Positions 32,580-42,937 are shown, counted from the stretch's first letter. The stretch: 64,000 bases of DNA from Methylomonas sp. LL1 (GCF_015711015.1 NZ_CP064653.1:2294001-2358000), one strand, 5' to 3'. Numbers and translations: made by a program. The notes: generated by a model from the sequence alone, not told the origin.

Positions 32580-34973
32580 TTAACGCCCCAAACGCCGTTC
32601 CAACTCCAGCACCCGCCGGGTGGTCTGCAGCACGGTGTCGGGATTTAAACTCATCGAGTCTATGCCGATCTCGACCAGATATTCGGCCATTTCCGGATAA
32701 TCCGACGGCGCCTGGCCGCATAGCCCCGAATGCCTGCCGTTGCGTCGAGCGCCTTCCACAGCCATTCGAATCATGGTCTTGACGCCGGGATCGCGTTCGT
32801 CGAAGTCGTTGGCGACAATTTCCGAATCGCGATCCACGCCCAGCGTTAATTGGGTCAAGTCATTGGAGCCGATCGAAAAACCGTCAAACAGCCGGCTGAA
32901 TTCGTCGATCAGAATCACGTTATTGGGTATTTCGCACATCACATAGATTTCCAGTCCGTTGTCGCCGCGCTTCAATCCATGCCGTGCCATCGCCTCCAGC
33001 ACTTTCTCCGCCTCGCCGATGCGCCGGCAAAACGGGATCATCAACACCACGTTGGTCAACCCCATCTGCTCGCGCACCCGCTTCATCGCCGCGCATTCCA
33101 GCGCAAAGCCTTCGGCATAGGCCGGATGCACGTAACGCGAGGCGCCGCGAAAGCCGATCATCGGATTGGCCTCTTCGCGCTCAAACCAGCGTCCGCCCAG
33201 CAAGGTGGCATATTCGTTGGTTTTGAAGTCGGACATCCTGACCACCACCGGCTTGGGATAAAACGCCGCGCCGAGGGTGCCGACGCCTTCCGCCAGGCGT
33301 TGGATGAAAAAGTCCTCGGGCTTGGCATAACCCTCGGTCAAAAGTTCGAGCCGCTCCAATTCATCGGCATCCTCGACCCGCTCCGGATGGATCAACGCCA
33401 GCGGATGAGCCTTGATGTATTCGGTGATGATGAATTCCATCCGCGCCAGCCCGACACCATCATTGGGCAGGAAGCTATGCTTGAAGGCCAGCTCCGGATT
33501 GCCCAGATTCAGCATGATCTTGGTTTTCGGCCGCTGCATTTGCGATAAATCGGTACGAATGACCTCGAAATCAACCCGGCCGCGATAGACCTTGCCGGCA
33601 TCGCCCTCGGCGCAACTGACCGTCACGTCACTGCCGCTGACGATAGTCGCCGTGGCGTTTTCGCAACCAATCACCGCCGGCACCCCCAACTCGCGGGCGA
33701 TGATTGCGGCGTGACAGGTACGGCCGCCGCGGTTGGTGACGATGGCGGCGGCGGTCTTCATCACTGGCTCCCAGTCCGGCGTGGTCATATCCGCCACCAA
33801 AACCTCGCCGGGTTTGAAGGTCGACAATTTGGAAACATTGTCGATCACCCGGGCCGCGCCGACCGCAATCTTGCTGCCGACCGCGTGCCCCCTGACCAGA
33901 ACCTCGCCGCCCTGCTTGACCAGATATTGCTCCAGCACATTGCCGCTGCGCTGCGAAGCCACGGTCTCCGGCCGGGCTTGGACGATGTAGAGTTGCCCGT
34001 CCAATCCGTCCTTGGCCCATTCCATATCCATCGGCCGGCCGTAATGGCGCTCGATCTTGATCGCATAATCGGCCAGTTGCAGCACCTCGGCATCGCTTAT
34101 GCAAAAAAGGCGGCGTTCTTCGTTGGCGGTGGCGACATTACGGATAGGCTCGCGGGTACGGCCGTCGCTGTAGATCATCTTGATTTTTTTCGCGCCCAAC
34201 GTTCGCCGCAATACCGCACGGTAGCCTTGGGCGAAAGTCGGTTTATGCACGTAAAACTCGTCGGGATCGACCGCACCTTGCACCACATTTTCACCTAGGC
34301 CGTATGCGCCGGTAATGAATACCGCATCCTTGAAACCGGACTCGGTATCCAACGAAAACATCACGCCGCTGGCGGCCAGATCGGAACGGACCATTTTCAT
34401 CACGCCGATCGACAAGGCGATCTTGAAATGATCGAAGCCCTGGTCGAGACGGTAATGTATCGCGCGGTCGGTGAACAGACTGGCAAAGCAGCGTTTGCAG
34501 GCATCCATCAAGGCTTGGCCGCCACGGATGTTCAGATAAGTATCCTGCTGGCCGGCAAAGCTGGCGGTCGGCAGGTCTTCGGCGGTCGCCGAGCTGCGCA
34601 CCGCGACGCTCAGATCATTACCGTATTGCTGCTGAAGCCGAGCAAAGGCGCGGTGGATTTCGGCCTGCAAATCGGCCGGCAGCGGCGCGGCGTAAACCAG
34701 ATCGCGGGCCTGCTGGGCTCGATAGGCCAAATCGTTGACATCCTCGGCATCGACTTGATCCAGCAGTTCGTGCAAACGTGGCCAAGCTCCGGCCTGATCC
34801 AACATGTAACGGTAAGCTTCGGCGGTGATCGCGAAGCCGTTCGGAACTATCACGCCCTCCCCGGCCAGTTCCCGGTACATTTCGCCCAATGAGGCATTCT
34901 TACCGCCGACCAACGGAATATCGTTGATGGTCAGTTCGTTAAACCAACGTATGTAATGGTAGGATTCCGACAT
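32580..34973 (-). CDS. ppsA: Phosphoenolpyruvate synthase
   Basis: The 797-residue enzyme converts pyruvate and ATP to PEP, AMP and phosphate. An N-terminal ATP-grasp domain (IRWFNELTINDIPLVGGKNA, then AVRSSATAEDLPTASFAGQQ) is followed by the swivelling phosphohistidine domain with H421 in GGRTCHAAII, and by the C-terminal PEP/pyruvate barrel with LTLGVDRDS, GLCGQAPSDYP and SLNPDTV. Full length, all domains intact. In one-carbon-metabolising bacteria the enzyme supports gluconeogenic flow from pyruvate. It is transcribed alone. Confidence 0.95.
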   Translation of the reverse strand: MSESYHYIRWFNELTINDIPLVGGKNASLGEMYRELAGEGVIVPNGFAITAEAYRYMLDQAGAWPRLHELLDQVDAEDVNDLAYRAQQARDLVYAAPLPADLQAEIHRAFARLQQQYGNDLSVAVRSSATAEDLPTASFAGQQDTYLNIRGGQALMDACKRCFASLFTDRAIHYRLDQGFDHFKIALSIGVMKMVRSDLAASGVMFSLDTESGFKDAVFITGAYGLGENVVQGAVDPDEFYVHKPTFAQGYRAVLRRTLGAKKIKMIYSDGRTREPIRNVATANEERRLFCISDAEVLQLADYAIKIERHYGRPMDMEWAKDGLDGQLYIVQARPETVASQRSGNVLEQYLVKQGGEVLVRGHAVGSKIAVGAARVIDNVSKLSTFKPGEVLVADMTTPDWEPVMKTAAAIVTNRGGRTCHAAIIARELGVPAVIGCENATATIVSGSDVTVSCAEGDAGKVYRGRVDFEVIRTDLSQMQRPKTKIMLNLGNPELAFKHSFLPNDGVGLARMEFIITEYIKAHPLALIHPERVEDADELERLELLTEGYAKPEDFFIQRLAEGVGTLGAAFYPKPVVVRMSDFKTNEYATLLGGRWFEREEANPMIGFRGASRYVHPAYAEGFALECAAMKRVREQMGLTNVVLMIPFCRRIGEAEKVLEAMARHGLKRGDNGLEIYVMCEIPNNVILIDEFSRLFDGFSIGSNDLTQLTLGVDRDSEIVANDFDERDPGVKTMIRMAVEGARRNGRHSGLCGQAPSDYPEMAEYLVEIGIDSMSLNPDTVLQTTRRVLELERRLGR

Positions 34974-35254
34974 GTTGCGCTCCTTGGCTTATTATGATGA
35001 CGCTAACAAGCATAAGCTCGGGCCGATGGAACGGCAAGCCTGGATGACGACACGCGTGGTTTCGACCTCCAAAACCATTAGGTTACTTTTCATTTCGGGC
35101 TACAATTCGTTTCAACGCCTTACCGCGGCTGGAATCGCCACGGAGCAGGCAGCCCCGAGGCAACCCACGCTTCGGCTCCGCTCGACGAGCCGGCATTGCC
35201 TTCGAGCAGACGATGTCATCTTCCGGGCTATTTCGATGAACAGGACTGATTAAC
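34974..35254. other. Intergenic region between divergent ppsA and the sensor kinase
   Basis: 281 bp separate the two starts. It contains a GC-rich stretch at about 35130-35200 with a weak dyad (CGGCTCCGCTCGACGAGCCGG). No promoter could be assigned with confidence. Short ORFs on both strands show nothing conserved. Confidence 0.35.
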
Positions 35255-38200
35255 ATGACGAGCTCGAACTTTCCGGTTGTCTTTATCATGGCGCTGTCGG
35301 TGATGGTCCAGTTTACAGCCGCCGTGATGGCAATCCGCTTGATCGGCATTACCGGCAGACGCACGGCCTGGAGCCTGATCGCCGCCGCGCTGGTGTTGAT
35401 GACCTTGCGCCGCCTGATGCCGCTCTACCGCCTAATGACAGGCGATACCTCTTTTCCGCCGGATCCGAGCAATGAAGCCATCGGCCTTGCCCTGTCGGTC
35501 GCAATGGCCATCGGTATCTCGCGGATAGCACCGCTGTTCCATGAACGTAGACAAAGCGAAGAATCGCTAGGCCGGCTAAATCGCGAACTACTCGCGATCG
35601 GCAATTGCCACCAGATTTTGATGCGGGCCAAGGATGAGCAAGCTTTGTTAAACGGCATCTGCCGCATCATTTGCGACGAGGCCGGCTATCGGATGGCCTG
35701 GGTAGGCTATGTCGAACACGACCCGGACAAAACCGTTCGTCCCGTCGCCTGGGGCGGAGTCGAACAAGGCTATCTGGCTACCGTCAACATTACCTGGGCC
35801 GACAGCGAACGCGGACGCGGCCCTACCGGCACCGTCGCCCGTAGCGGGAAAACCGCCTGCATCCAGGATTTCACCAGCGACCCCAAGGCGGCCCCCTGGC
35901 GCGAAAATGCCCAGCGACGCGGCTACCGATCCAGCATCGCGCTGGCCCTGAAAGATGAAAACGCCAATATCTTTGGCGTAATCACCATCTATTCCACATT
36001 AGCCCATGCCTTCACGCCGGCCGAAATACGGCTACTGGAAGAACTGGCCGACGATTTGGCATTGGGCGTCAGTGTGCTGCGCACCCGCGCCGAACGCAAA
36101 CAGGCGGAAGCAATACGCACCCAATTGGCGGCTATTGTGGAATTTTCAAACGATGCGATCATCGGCAAAACCCCGGACGGCATCATCACCCACTGGAACA
36201 AAAGTGCCGAGAGAATTTACGAGTATGCGGCCGACGAAATCATCGGCAAGTCTATTACGGTGCTGGCGCCAGCCTCGCGCCATACCGAGATTCACCAACT
36301 TTTACGAAAAATCCGACAAGGCGAGACCGTCGTCAATCATGAGTCCGAGAGAATCCGTAAGGACGGCTCGCTGATCCATGTCGCGCTGACCCTATCGCCA
36401 ATCAAGGATGCCACGGGAAACATCACCGGGATTTCCACCATCGCGCGGGACATCACCGAGCACAAACTGGCCGAGGCGCAACTCAGACACAGCGAGCATG
36501 GCCTGGCCGAAGCCCAGCGCATTGCCCATCTGGGCAATTGGGAGCTTGACCGGGAGCATAACCAGCTGGCTTGGTCGGACGAGCTATACCGCATTTTCGA
36601 AATCGCCCCGGAACAATCCGCCGACTCCTATGAGGCCTTCCTGGACAGGATACATCCCGACGATAAGGATAGGGTAGTCAAGGCCTATACCGAATCGGTC
36701 GAGAACAAAATACCGTTTGAAATCGTGCATCGCCTGTTGATGACGGACGGACGGGTGAAATACGTCAACGAAAAATGCGAGACTTATTATGACGAAACCG
36801 GCACGCCGGTGCGCTCCACCGGCACGGTGCACGACATCACCGATCGTTATAAGGCGGAGCTGGAATTGGCGGAACTAAGCCAGCAACACCGGCTAATCCT
36901 GGATTCCGCCGGGGAAGGCATTTACGGATTGGATATCGAGGGCCGATGCACCTTCGTCAATCCCGCCGCCTTGCAATTGCTGGGTTTCAGCGCCGATGAG
37001 CTGATCGGTCGGCCCAGCCATGCCATGTTTCATCACCACAAGGCGGATGGCGGGACTTACCCGCCGGAGGATTGTCCGGTACAGGCAGCCTACCAGCAAG
37101 GCGTGGTTTATCGCGGCAGCGACCTTTACTGGCGGAAGAATGACGGCGGCTTTCCGGTGGAATTCGTCAGCACGCCGATTTTGACGGCGGGTAAACCCAC
37201 CGGGGCGGTGGTGATGTTCAACGACATAACCGAGCGCCAGCACTCGGAAGAAGAACTAAGGCGGTACAAGGATCATCTCGAGGAACAGGTACAACAACGT
37301 ACCGCCGATCTGGTATTGGCCCGCAATGCAGCGGAAGCCGCGAACCAGGCCAAGAGTGTGTTTCTGGCCAACATGAGCCATGAACTGCGTACACCGCTGA
37401 ACGCTATTCTGGGTTTTTCCAACATGCTGCGCAAGGATCCGCAGTTGCCGGAGAAGCCGAGGCAAAGTCTCGACATCATCAATCGTAGCGGCGAACACCT
37501 GCTGACCCTGATCAACGACGTCTTGGAAATGAGCAAGATCGAGGCCGGACGGGTGCAACTGGAAAACGCGCCGTTCGACTTGGGCGGCATGGTCCGGGAT
37601 ATTACCGATATGATGCGGATCCGCGCGCAGGAAAAGGGCTTGCAACTGCTGATAGACCAAGATTCGCGGTTTCCACGTTATATCGCCGGAGACGAGGCTC
37701 GCCTACGCCAGGTGTTGATCAATCTGGTCGGCAACGCGGTTAAATTCACCCTTCAAGGTGGGGTTACCTTGCGGTTGGGTACCAAACAAAATGCCATCTC
37801 TCATCTGCTGATCGAGGTCGAGGACTCCGGCCCTGGCATCAGCCCGGAAAATCAACAACGCATTTTCGAACCCTTCGTGCAACTGGGCGAACAAGGAGAT
37901 AACAAGGGCACGGGGCTGGGACTGAGCATCACCCACCAATTCGTACATCTGATGGGGGGAAACATCAGCCTGCAAAGCACGCTGGGCAAGGGCTCGCTAT
38001 TTAGAGTCGATTTGCCCCTGAACGAGGTTATGGAATCCGACATTGCCGAACCGACACCACAAGAAAAAGGCGAGGTGCTAAGCTTGGCGCCCGGACAGCC
38101 CGCATACCGGATCTTGATCGTCGAGGATCAGCGCGACAACCAGCTACTGCTAACCCGCTTGATGGAATCCGTCGGTTTTCAAGCCAAGCTGGCTGAGAAC

Positions 38201-38725
38201 GGCGAGGAAGGCGTTCGGCTGTTCCAAAGCTGGCATCCGCATCTGATCTGGATGGACCACCGCATGCCGGTGATGGACGGATTGGAAGCTACACGGCGCA
38301 TACGTGCATTGCCGGACGGCAAGGCGGTAAAAATTGTCGCGGTGACGGCCTCGGTCTTTCTCGAGCAGCGCGCCGAAATAATCGATGCCGGCATGGACGA
38401 CTTCGTGCGCAAACCCTACCGTTCCCATGAAATCTACCAATGCTTGGCGGAGCAGTTGGGTGTAAGCTATCTTTACGCGCCAGTTCCTAAACCGGAATTG
38501 CCGGCCACGATATTGACGCCGGAGATGTTATCCGTGCTGCCCGAGAGATTGCGCGCCGAGCTGGCGAGTGCGCTGGAAAGCCTGGAAATCCATCGCATCG
38601 CGCTGGCGATGCAACAGATAGCATCGTATGATCCTATATTACAGAAGACTCTGACCCGCCTCGCCGATAACTTCGACTACCCCGCCATCCTAACCGCTCT
38701 ACGAGAACTGACAAAAACCCTATGA
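35255..38725 (+). CDS. Hybrid sensor histidine kinase (3 TM, GAF, three PAS, HisKA, HATPase, REC)
   Basis: The 1156-residue protein begins with three hydrophobic helices (about 8-30, 38-50, 70-88), then a GAF domain (about 120-275), a PAS domain (about 290-405, FSNDAIIGKTPDGIITHWN), a PAS_3-type PAS (about 420-540, HLGNWELDREHNQLAWSDEL), a third PAS (about 548-665), a coiled linker, HisKA with H709 in NMSHELRTPLNAIL, a HATPase (NLVGNAVKF; DSGPGIS; GTGLGLSI) and a REC domain with phospho-acceptor D1001 in IWMDHRMPVMDG. A short helical tail follows. The signal is unknown. The stop overlaps the start of the REC-HD-GYP gene (ATGA), so the pair is one phosphorelay unit ending in c-di-GMP breakdown. 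Confidence 0.9.
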   Translation: MTSSNFPVVFIMALSVMVQFTAAVMAIRLIGITGRRTAWSLIAAALVLMTLRRLMPLYRLMTGDTSFPPDPSNEAIGLALSVAMAIGISRIAPLFHERRQSEESLGRLNRELLAIGNCHQILMRAKDEQALLNGICRIICDEAGYRMAWVGYVEHDPDKTVRPVAWGGVEQGYLATVNITWADSERGRGPTGTVARSGKTACIQDFTSDPKAAPWRENAQRRGYRSSIALALKDENANIFGVITIYSTLAHAFTPAEIRLLEELADDLALGVSVLRTRAERKQAEAIRTQLAAIVEFSNDAIIGKTPDGIITHWNKSAERIYEYAADEIIGKSITVLAPASRHTEIHQLLRKIRQGETVVNHESERIRKDGSLIHVALTLSPIKDATGNITGISTIARDITEHKLAEAQLRHSEHGLAEAQRIAHLGNWELDREHNQLAWSDELYRIFEIAPEQSADSYEAFLDRIHPDDKDRVVKAYTESVENKIPFEIVHRLLMTDGRVKYVNEKCETYYDETGTPVRSTGTVHDITDRYKAELELAELSQQHRLILDSAGEGIYGLDIEGRCTFVNPAALQLLGFSADELIGRPSHAMFHHHKADGGTYPPEDCPVQAAYQQGVVYRGSDLYWRKNDGGFPVEFVSTPILTAGKPTGAVVMFNDITERQHSEEELRRYKDHLEEQVQQRTADLVLARNAAEAANQAKSVFLANMSHELRTPLNAILGFSNMLRKDPQLPEKPRQSLDIINRSGEHLLTLINDVLEMSKIEAGRVQLENAPFDLGGMVRDITDMMRIRAQEKGLQLLIDQDSRFPRYIAGDEARLRQVLINLVGNAVKFTLQGGVTLRLGTKQNAISHLLIEVEDSGPGISPENQQRIFEPFVQLGEQGDNKGTGLGLSITHQFVHLMGGNISLQSTLGKGSLFRVDLPLNEVMESDIAEPTPQEKGEVLSLAPGQPAYRILIVEDQRDNQLLLTRLMESVGFQAKLAENGEEGVRLFQSWHPHLIWMDHRMPVMDGLEATRRIRALPDGKAVKIVAVTASVFLEQRAEIIDAGMDDFVRKPYRSHEIYQCLAEQLGVSYLYAPVPKPELPATILTPEMLSVLPERLRAELASALESLEIHRIALAMQQIASYDPILQKTLTRLADNFDYPAILTALRELTKTL

Positions 38726-39726
38726 CCAACAAAGGCAATATCCTGGCCGTGGACGATACTCCGGCTTCCCTCAAATTATTGACGGACATCCTGAACGAGG
38801 AAGGCTATGAGGTGCGCGCCGCTCTTAACGGAGAGCTGGCCTTGCATTCCGCCACCCTTAATCCGCCGGAATTGATGCTGTTGGATATTTGCATGCCCGA
38901 GCTGGATGGCTTTGAAGTCTGCCGCCGGCTCAAGGCTCACCCCAAAACCCGGAATGTACCTATCATCTTCGTCAGCGCCATTTCGGACACGGACGACAAG
39001 GTACAAGGCTTCGAACTGGGCGCAGTGGACTTCGTCACCAAACCATTCAAACGCGAAGAGTTGCTGGCCAGGGTGCGTACTCATCTGGAAGTAGACCGAT
39101 TGCGCAATCATCTGGAGGAGATGGTAGAGGAGCGAACCCGCGAGCTCAGAAAAAATCTGCTGGATTTCGTTACGGCCATCGGCGCCACCATCGAAGTACG
39201 CGACCCCTATACGGCCGGGCATCAACGCCGAGTGGCCCACCTCGCCACCGCGATCGCCAGGGAATTACAATTGCCCCCGGATCAGATCGAGGGGCTGAAA
39301 CTAGCCAGCGTAGTGCATGATATCGGCAATATTCGAGTTCCCGCCGAAATACTCAGCAAGCCGGGCCGGCTGGATGAACTGGAGTTCAGCCTGATTAAGT
39401 GGCACCCCGAAACCGGTTACGACATCCTCAATCCCATCCATTTTCCTTGGCCGATTGCCCAAATCGTGTTGCAACACCATGAACGGCTAAACGGTGAGGG
39501 TTATCCAAATGGCCTGAAAGACGCGGAAATTTTACTTGAAGCCAAGATCGTGGCGGTCGCCGACGTAGTGGAGGCCATGGTATCGCATCGTCCCTACCGC
39601 GCCGGACTGGGCATCGAGGCGGCGCTAGCCGAGATTAGCGCTCAACGCGGAGTGTTGTACGACCCGGCCGTGGTCGATGCCTGCCTAAAACTGTTTCGGG
39701 AACAAGATTACAACCTGCCCAGTTAA
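38722..39726 (+). CDS. Response regulator with HD-GYP domain (c-di-GMP phosphodiesterase)
   Basis: The 334-residue protein has an N-terminal REC domain (about 4-120; acceptor Asp in LLDICMPELDGFE, lysine in TKPFKREELL), a short coiled linker and an HD-GYP domain (about 150-330) with the H-HD motifs TAGHQRRVAHL, VHDIGNIRVP and the signature HHERLNGEGYPNGL. All residues expected for metal binding and for the GYP motif are present, so it should hydrolyse c-di-GMP as RpfG does. It is translationally coupled to the upstream hybrid kinase, which is its probable phospho-donor. Confidence 0.92.
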   Translation: MTNKGNILAVDDTPASLKLLTDILNEEGYEVRAALNGELALHSATLNPPELMLLDICMPELDGFEVCRRLKAHPKTRNVPIIFVSAISDTDDKVQGFELGAVDFVTKPFKREELLARVRTHLEVDRLRNHLEEMVEERTRELRKNLLDFVTAIGATIEVRDPYTAGHQRRVAHLATAIARELQLPPDQIEGLKLASVVHDIGNIRVPAEILSKPGRLDELEFSLIKWHPETGYDILNPIHFPWPIAQIVLQHHERLNGEGYPNGLKDAEILLEAKIVAVADVVEAMVSHRPYRAGLGIEAALAEISAQRGVLYDPAVVDACLKLFREQDYNLPS

Positions 39727-39790
39727 AATGGACGATGCCGGTCGAACAGGGTTGAAAAATTGGTTGGGAATAATTTCCCTGAATTCAAAG

Positions 39791-39808
39791 GGGCGATTTA
39801 AATCGCCC
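39791..39808. repeat. Perfect 18-bp palindrome
   Basis: GGGCGATTTAAATCGCCC between the convergent HD-GYP and hldD genes. It resembles the palindromic arms at 32411-32464, so both may be copies of one dispersed intergenic repeat. There is no T-run, so it is not an obvious terminator. Confidence 0.6.
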
Positions 39809-39876
39809 AGGACATTCGAAATGGGAACTTATTTTGACGAAATCGTTAGCGCTAAAGCGGCACCGGCCCGGAAAAC

Positions 39877-40818
39877 CTATCGGTTCAACCACTCCATATA
39901 GTGCTGCACGCCCTGCTCGACGGTTTTGAACGGATGCTCGCAACCGGCGGCTCGGAGTTTGTCCAGATTAGCCTCGGTGAAGCTTTGATAACAACCTTTC
40001 AGATGTTCCGGGAACGGGATGTACTGGATATGGCCGCGCCGGTGATAACGGATCACCGCGTTGGCAACATCGTTGAAGGTCTGGCTGCGGCCGGTGCCGC
40101 AATTGTAGATACCGGAAACTTGAGGGTTATCCAGAAACCACAGATTGACGTCGACCACATCGCCGACATAGATAAAATCGCGGCGTTGCTCGCCGTTACC
40201 GTAGCCGTCACAGCCTTCGAACAATTTTAATTGGTCGGACTGTTTGATTTGGTTGTTCAAATGAAAGGCAACGCTGGCCATGCTGCCCTTATGAGCTTCG
40301 CGCGGGCCGTAGACATTGAAATAACGCAGCCCCACCACTTGCGCGGTCAGCTTGGTTTGTCGGCGCAAATATTGGTCGAACTGAAATTTGGAATAGCCGT
40401 AGACATTCAGCGGACCTTCGTAAGCCAATTCTTCCTTAAAAGTCGGATCGGCACCGTAAGTCGCGGCGCTGGAGGCATAAATGAACGGAATTTTATGGCT
40501 TTGACAATAATGAAACAGCGTTTTGCTGTACTCATAATTGTTGTCCATCATGTAGCGGCCGTCCCACTCGGTGGTACTTGAGCAGGCGCCTTGGTGAAAA
40601 ATCGCATCCACGGATTCGGCGGAAAAAGCACCTTGCTGTAAACGTTCCAGAAAGGCGCTTCTGTCCATGTAGTCCGCTATCCGGCAATCGACTAGATTTT
40701 TGAATTTGACTCCATTGGTCAAATGATCGACCACCAAAATATCATCGTAACCTCGGGCATTCAGGCCCAACACCAGATTACTGCCGATAAAGCCGGCACC
40801 GCCGGTTACGATGATCAT
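39877..40818 (-). CDS. hldD: ADP-L-glycero-D-manno-heptose-6-epimerase
   Basis: The 313-residue SDR epimerase makes ADP-L-glycero-D-manno-heptose for the LPS inner core. [12 protein letters not shown] binds NADP at the N-terminus, [14 protein letters not shown] and YASSAATYG (catalytic Ser/Thr) follow, and [10 protein letters not shown] provides the Tyr-x-x-x-Lys pair. It starts only 6 bp after the stop of rplI on the same strand, so it may be read from the ribosomal protein operon, and it acts in the same core pathway as waaA found at 25.7 kb. Confidence 0.93.
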   Translation of the reverse strand: MIIVTGGAGFIGSNLVLGLNARGYDDILVVDHLTNGVKFKNLVDCRIADYMDRSAFLERLQQGAFSAESVDAIFHQGACSSTTEWDGRYMMDNNYEYSKTLFHYCQSHKIPFIYASSAATYGADPTFKEELAYEGPLNVYGYSKFQFDQYLRRQTKLTAQVVGLRYFNVYGPREAHKGSMASVAFHLNNQIKQSDQLKLFEGCDGYGNGEQRRDFIYVGDVVDVNLWFLDNPQVSGIYNCGTGRSQTFNDVANAVIRYHRRGHIQYIPFPEHLKGCYQSFTEANLDKLRAAGCEHPFKTVEQGVQHYMEWLNR

Positions 40819-40824
40819 GCCGGT

Positions 40825-41271
40825 TTACTCGGAAACGATTTTGATCGGCAAGGTTACAACTACATCGGTGTGCAGGTTGATCGCGATGTCGTATTCACCG
40901 ATTTGGCGAATCACGCCGTTAGGCAAACGGACTTCATGCTTTTCAACTTTAACACCGGCGGCGCTGATCGCTTCGGCAATGTTTTGAGTACCGACCGAAC
41001 CGAACAGACGGCCTTCGTCGCCGGTTTTGTGCGCGATGCTGACGTTCAGTTTGCTCAACGCCTCGCCACGCGCGGTAGCAGCCGCCAATTTTTCAGCCGC
41101 ATGTTTTTCCAACTCGGCGCGACGCTCTTCGAATTCCTTGATTTTGGCGGGGGTTGCCATCGCAGCCTTGCCAGTTGGAATCAAAAAGTTTCTGCCGTAA
41201 CCTGATTTTATGGTGACTTTGTCGCCCAGATTACCCAGGTTTGCTATTTTTTCAAGAAGAATAACTTCCAT
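40825..41271 (-). CDS. rplI: 50S ribosomal protein L9
   Basis: The 148-residue protein matches L9: [19 protein letters not shown] and the conserved [13 protein letters not shown] form the N-terminal RNA-binding domain; a long connecting helix (about 40-75) leads to the C-terminal domain ([14 protein letters not shown]). Last ribosomal gene of the rpsF-rpsR-DUF2232-rplI cluster. Confidence 0.97.
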   Translation of the reverse strand: MEVILLEKIANLGNLGDKVTIKSGYGRNFLIPTGKAAMATPAKIKEFEERRAELEKHAAEKLAAATARGEALSKLNVSIAHKTGDEGRLFGSVGTQNIAEAISAAGVKVEKHEVRLPNGVIRQIGEYDIAINLHTDVVVTLPIKIVSE

Positions 41272-41317
41272 CTCTACCTACCTCGTTAATCGACTTATTG
41301 TCGAATGATGGCTGGGA

Positions 41318-42229
41318 TTATTCAGCCGTTTGATTTGAAATTTTTTTTCGTAAGTTCAACCAGTTATCGGTCAAGCCACACAAGGCCACGATCACCATCA
41401 CATGCGGTATCATCACCAAGGTGAGATACAGAAACGGCACCATGAAACGGCTGCCCTTCATCGCCGCGAAGCAGGCATGCAGCGCGGCCGTACCGATAAA
41501 GGTATACAGCACGAACAGCACCAGCGTCATGTTCCAGCTGACTTCGGCCAACGCACCGGAGGATAAAGCCGCCACCGCAACCAACACGATGGTAGCCATC
41601 GCCAGTTTGGCGTGACCTTTCAACGCCAGGAACTCGATTCTAAAACCGCCCGGGTTATACAAAGCCGCCTGCCACCATCGCGCCAGAAACAAGCCGAACA
41701 ACAAGCCGTAAACACTGCCGGCCGCAATCGCACCGGTCATGAAATGGGCAAAAGCTTGCGCCGATTGCTTGATTTGTTCGACAGGCACCTCGGTGCTGCC
41801 TTGCAGCATCGGCTGCATCATCACCGTCAACACGCCCGCCCAAACTTGCGCGGGCTGCGGCTGATACAGATAGAACCCCAATACGGCCACGACACCCAAC
41901 AGCACGGCAATCTCGATCGCCACGCCCAATTGCCTGCCTTCGCGTAAAACAATCGAGATCAACCAGACCGGCGTCCACAGCACCAAGCCGTACAGCAAGG
42001 CAAACTGGTAACCGATACTTAGGAAGACGCTCAGTACCGCCGCCGCCACGCAGGCGCACACCAGCACATACAAGCCTTCCTTAGCGCCCCGCCGCAAGGT
42101 GATCAAAGCCACCGAGGCCGAACTTACGATACTGACCGGAGGAAACGCCAATGACAGCAACGCCAAGGCAGCCGCAACCGTCATGGCTTGCAATCTGCCC
42201 TTCATGATGTAGGCCGCCAAAAATTGCAC
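41318..42229 (-). CDS. DUF2232 (YybS-like) integral membrane protein
   Basis: The 303-residue protein is strongly hydrophobic with about eight predicted transmembrane helices spread over its length and few charged loops. It matches the DUF2232/YybS family, which occurs between rpsR and rplI in many bacteria; its role is unknown, and an S-component-like transporter function has been proposed for the wider family. It starts 23 bp after rpsR and ends 46 bp before rplI, so it is part of the ribosomal cluster. Confidence 0.85.
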   Translation of the reverse strand: MQFLAAYIMKGRLQAMTVAAALALLSLAFPPVSIVSSASVALITLRRGAKEGLYVLVCACVAAAVLSVFLSIGYQFALLYGLVLWTPVWLISIVLREGRQLGVAIEIAVLLGVVAVLGFYLYQPQPAQVWAGVLTVMMQPMLQGSTEVPVEQIKQSAQAFAHFMTGAIAAGSVYGLLFGLFLARWWQAALYNPGGFRIEFLALKGHAKLAMATIVLVAVAALSSGALAEVSWNMTLVLFVLYTFIGTAALHACFAAMKGSRFMVPFLYLTLVMIPHVMVIVALCGLTDNWLNLRKKISNQTAE

Positions 42230-42252
42230 GCCCGCTCTCCGGATAACCTAGT

Positions 42253-42483
42253 TTATTTGTGCGCGTCGCAGAACGGCAGCAGCGCCAGAAAACGCGCTTG
42301 CTTGATGGCCGAAGTCAGCTGTCTTTGATATTTCGCGCTGGTACCGGTGATACGGCTAGGAATGATTTTGCCGGTTTCGGTGATGTACTCGCTCAACAAA
42401 TCCAGATCTTTATAATCGATCACGATTGCATCTTCACCGCTGAAGCGGCAGCCTTTTTTACGTCTGATATTGTTACGTGCCAT
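42253..42483 (-). CDS. rpsR: 30S ribosomal protein S18
   Basis: The 76-residue protein is a full S18: basic N-terminus [18 protein letters not shown], then [19 protein letters not shown] and [20 protein letters not shown], the conserved core that binds S6. It lies 25 bp downstream of rpsF. Confidence 0.97.
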   Translation of the reverse strand: MARNNIRRKKGCRFSGEDAIVIDYKDLDLLSEYITETGKIIPSRITGTSAKYQRQLTSAIKQARFLALLPFCDAHK

Positions 42484-42508
42484 GTTAATACTCTTGGTTC
42501 AATTTGGA

Positions 42509-42937
42509 TTATTCGGAATCAGCTTCAACCGCGGGGCTTTCGACAGCTTCTACTTCTGTCTCTTCCTGCTCTTCCTCGACTTCTTCTTTCACGCGGCCGC
42601 CGGATTTCTGGCCGTCGTTGCCGCTGGTCGCAATCGCGGAAGGCGCGGTAACGGCTTCTTTTTGCAGCAGAGTTTGGCTGCGCAAAATCGCGTCGTTGAA
42701 GCGAAAACCCGCTTCCAATTCTTCAAGAGTAGCTTGATCGCATTCGATGTTCATCAACACATAATGTGCCTTGTGAATTTTTTTGATAGGGTACGCCAAG
42801 TGTCTGCGGCCCCAATCTTCCAGGCGGTGAATCTTGCCGGAAGCATCCTCGATAGTGGATTTATAACGTTCTATCATGGCAGGCACCTGAGCACTTTGAT
42901 CAGGGTGTACCAAGAAGACGATTTCATAATGACGCAT
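42509..42937 (-). CDS. rpsF: 30S ribosomal protein S6
   Basis: The 142-residue protein has the S6 fold ([19 protein letters not shown], then [20 protein letters not shown]) and an acidic, Glu-rich C-terminal tail of about 40 residues typical of gammaproteobacterial S6, whose C-terminus is a substrate for added glutamates. It is the first gene of the cluster. Confidence 0.97.
   Translation of the reverse strand: MRHYEIVFLVHPDQSAQVPAMIERYKSTIEDASGKIHRLEDWGRRHLAYPIKKIHKAHYVLMNIECDQATLEELEAGFRFNDAILRSQTLLQKEAVTAPSAIATSGNDGQKSGGRVKEEVEEEQEETEVEAVESPAVEADSE

Noticed and set aside
33711-34298. 195-codon plus-strand open frame
   Set aside because: Shadow of ppsA on the opposite strand.
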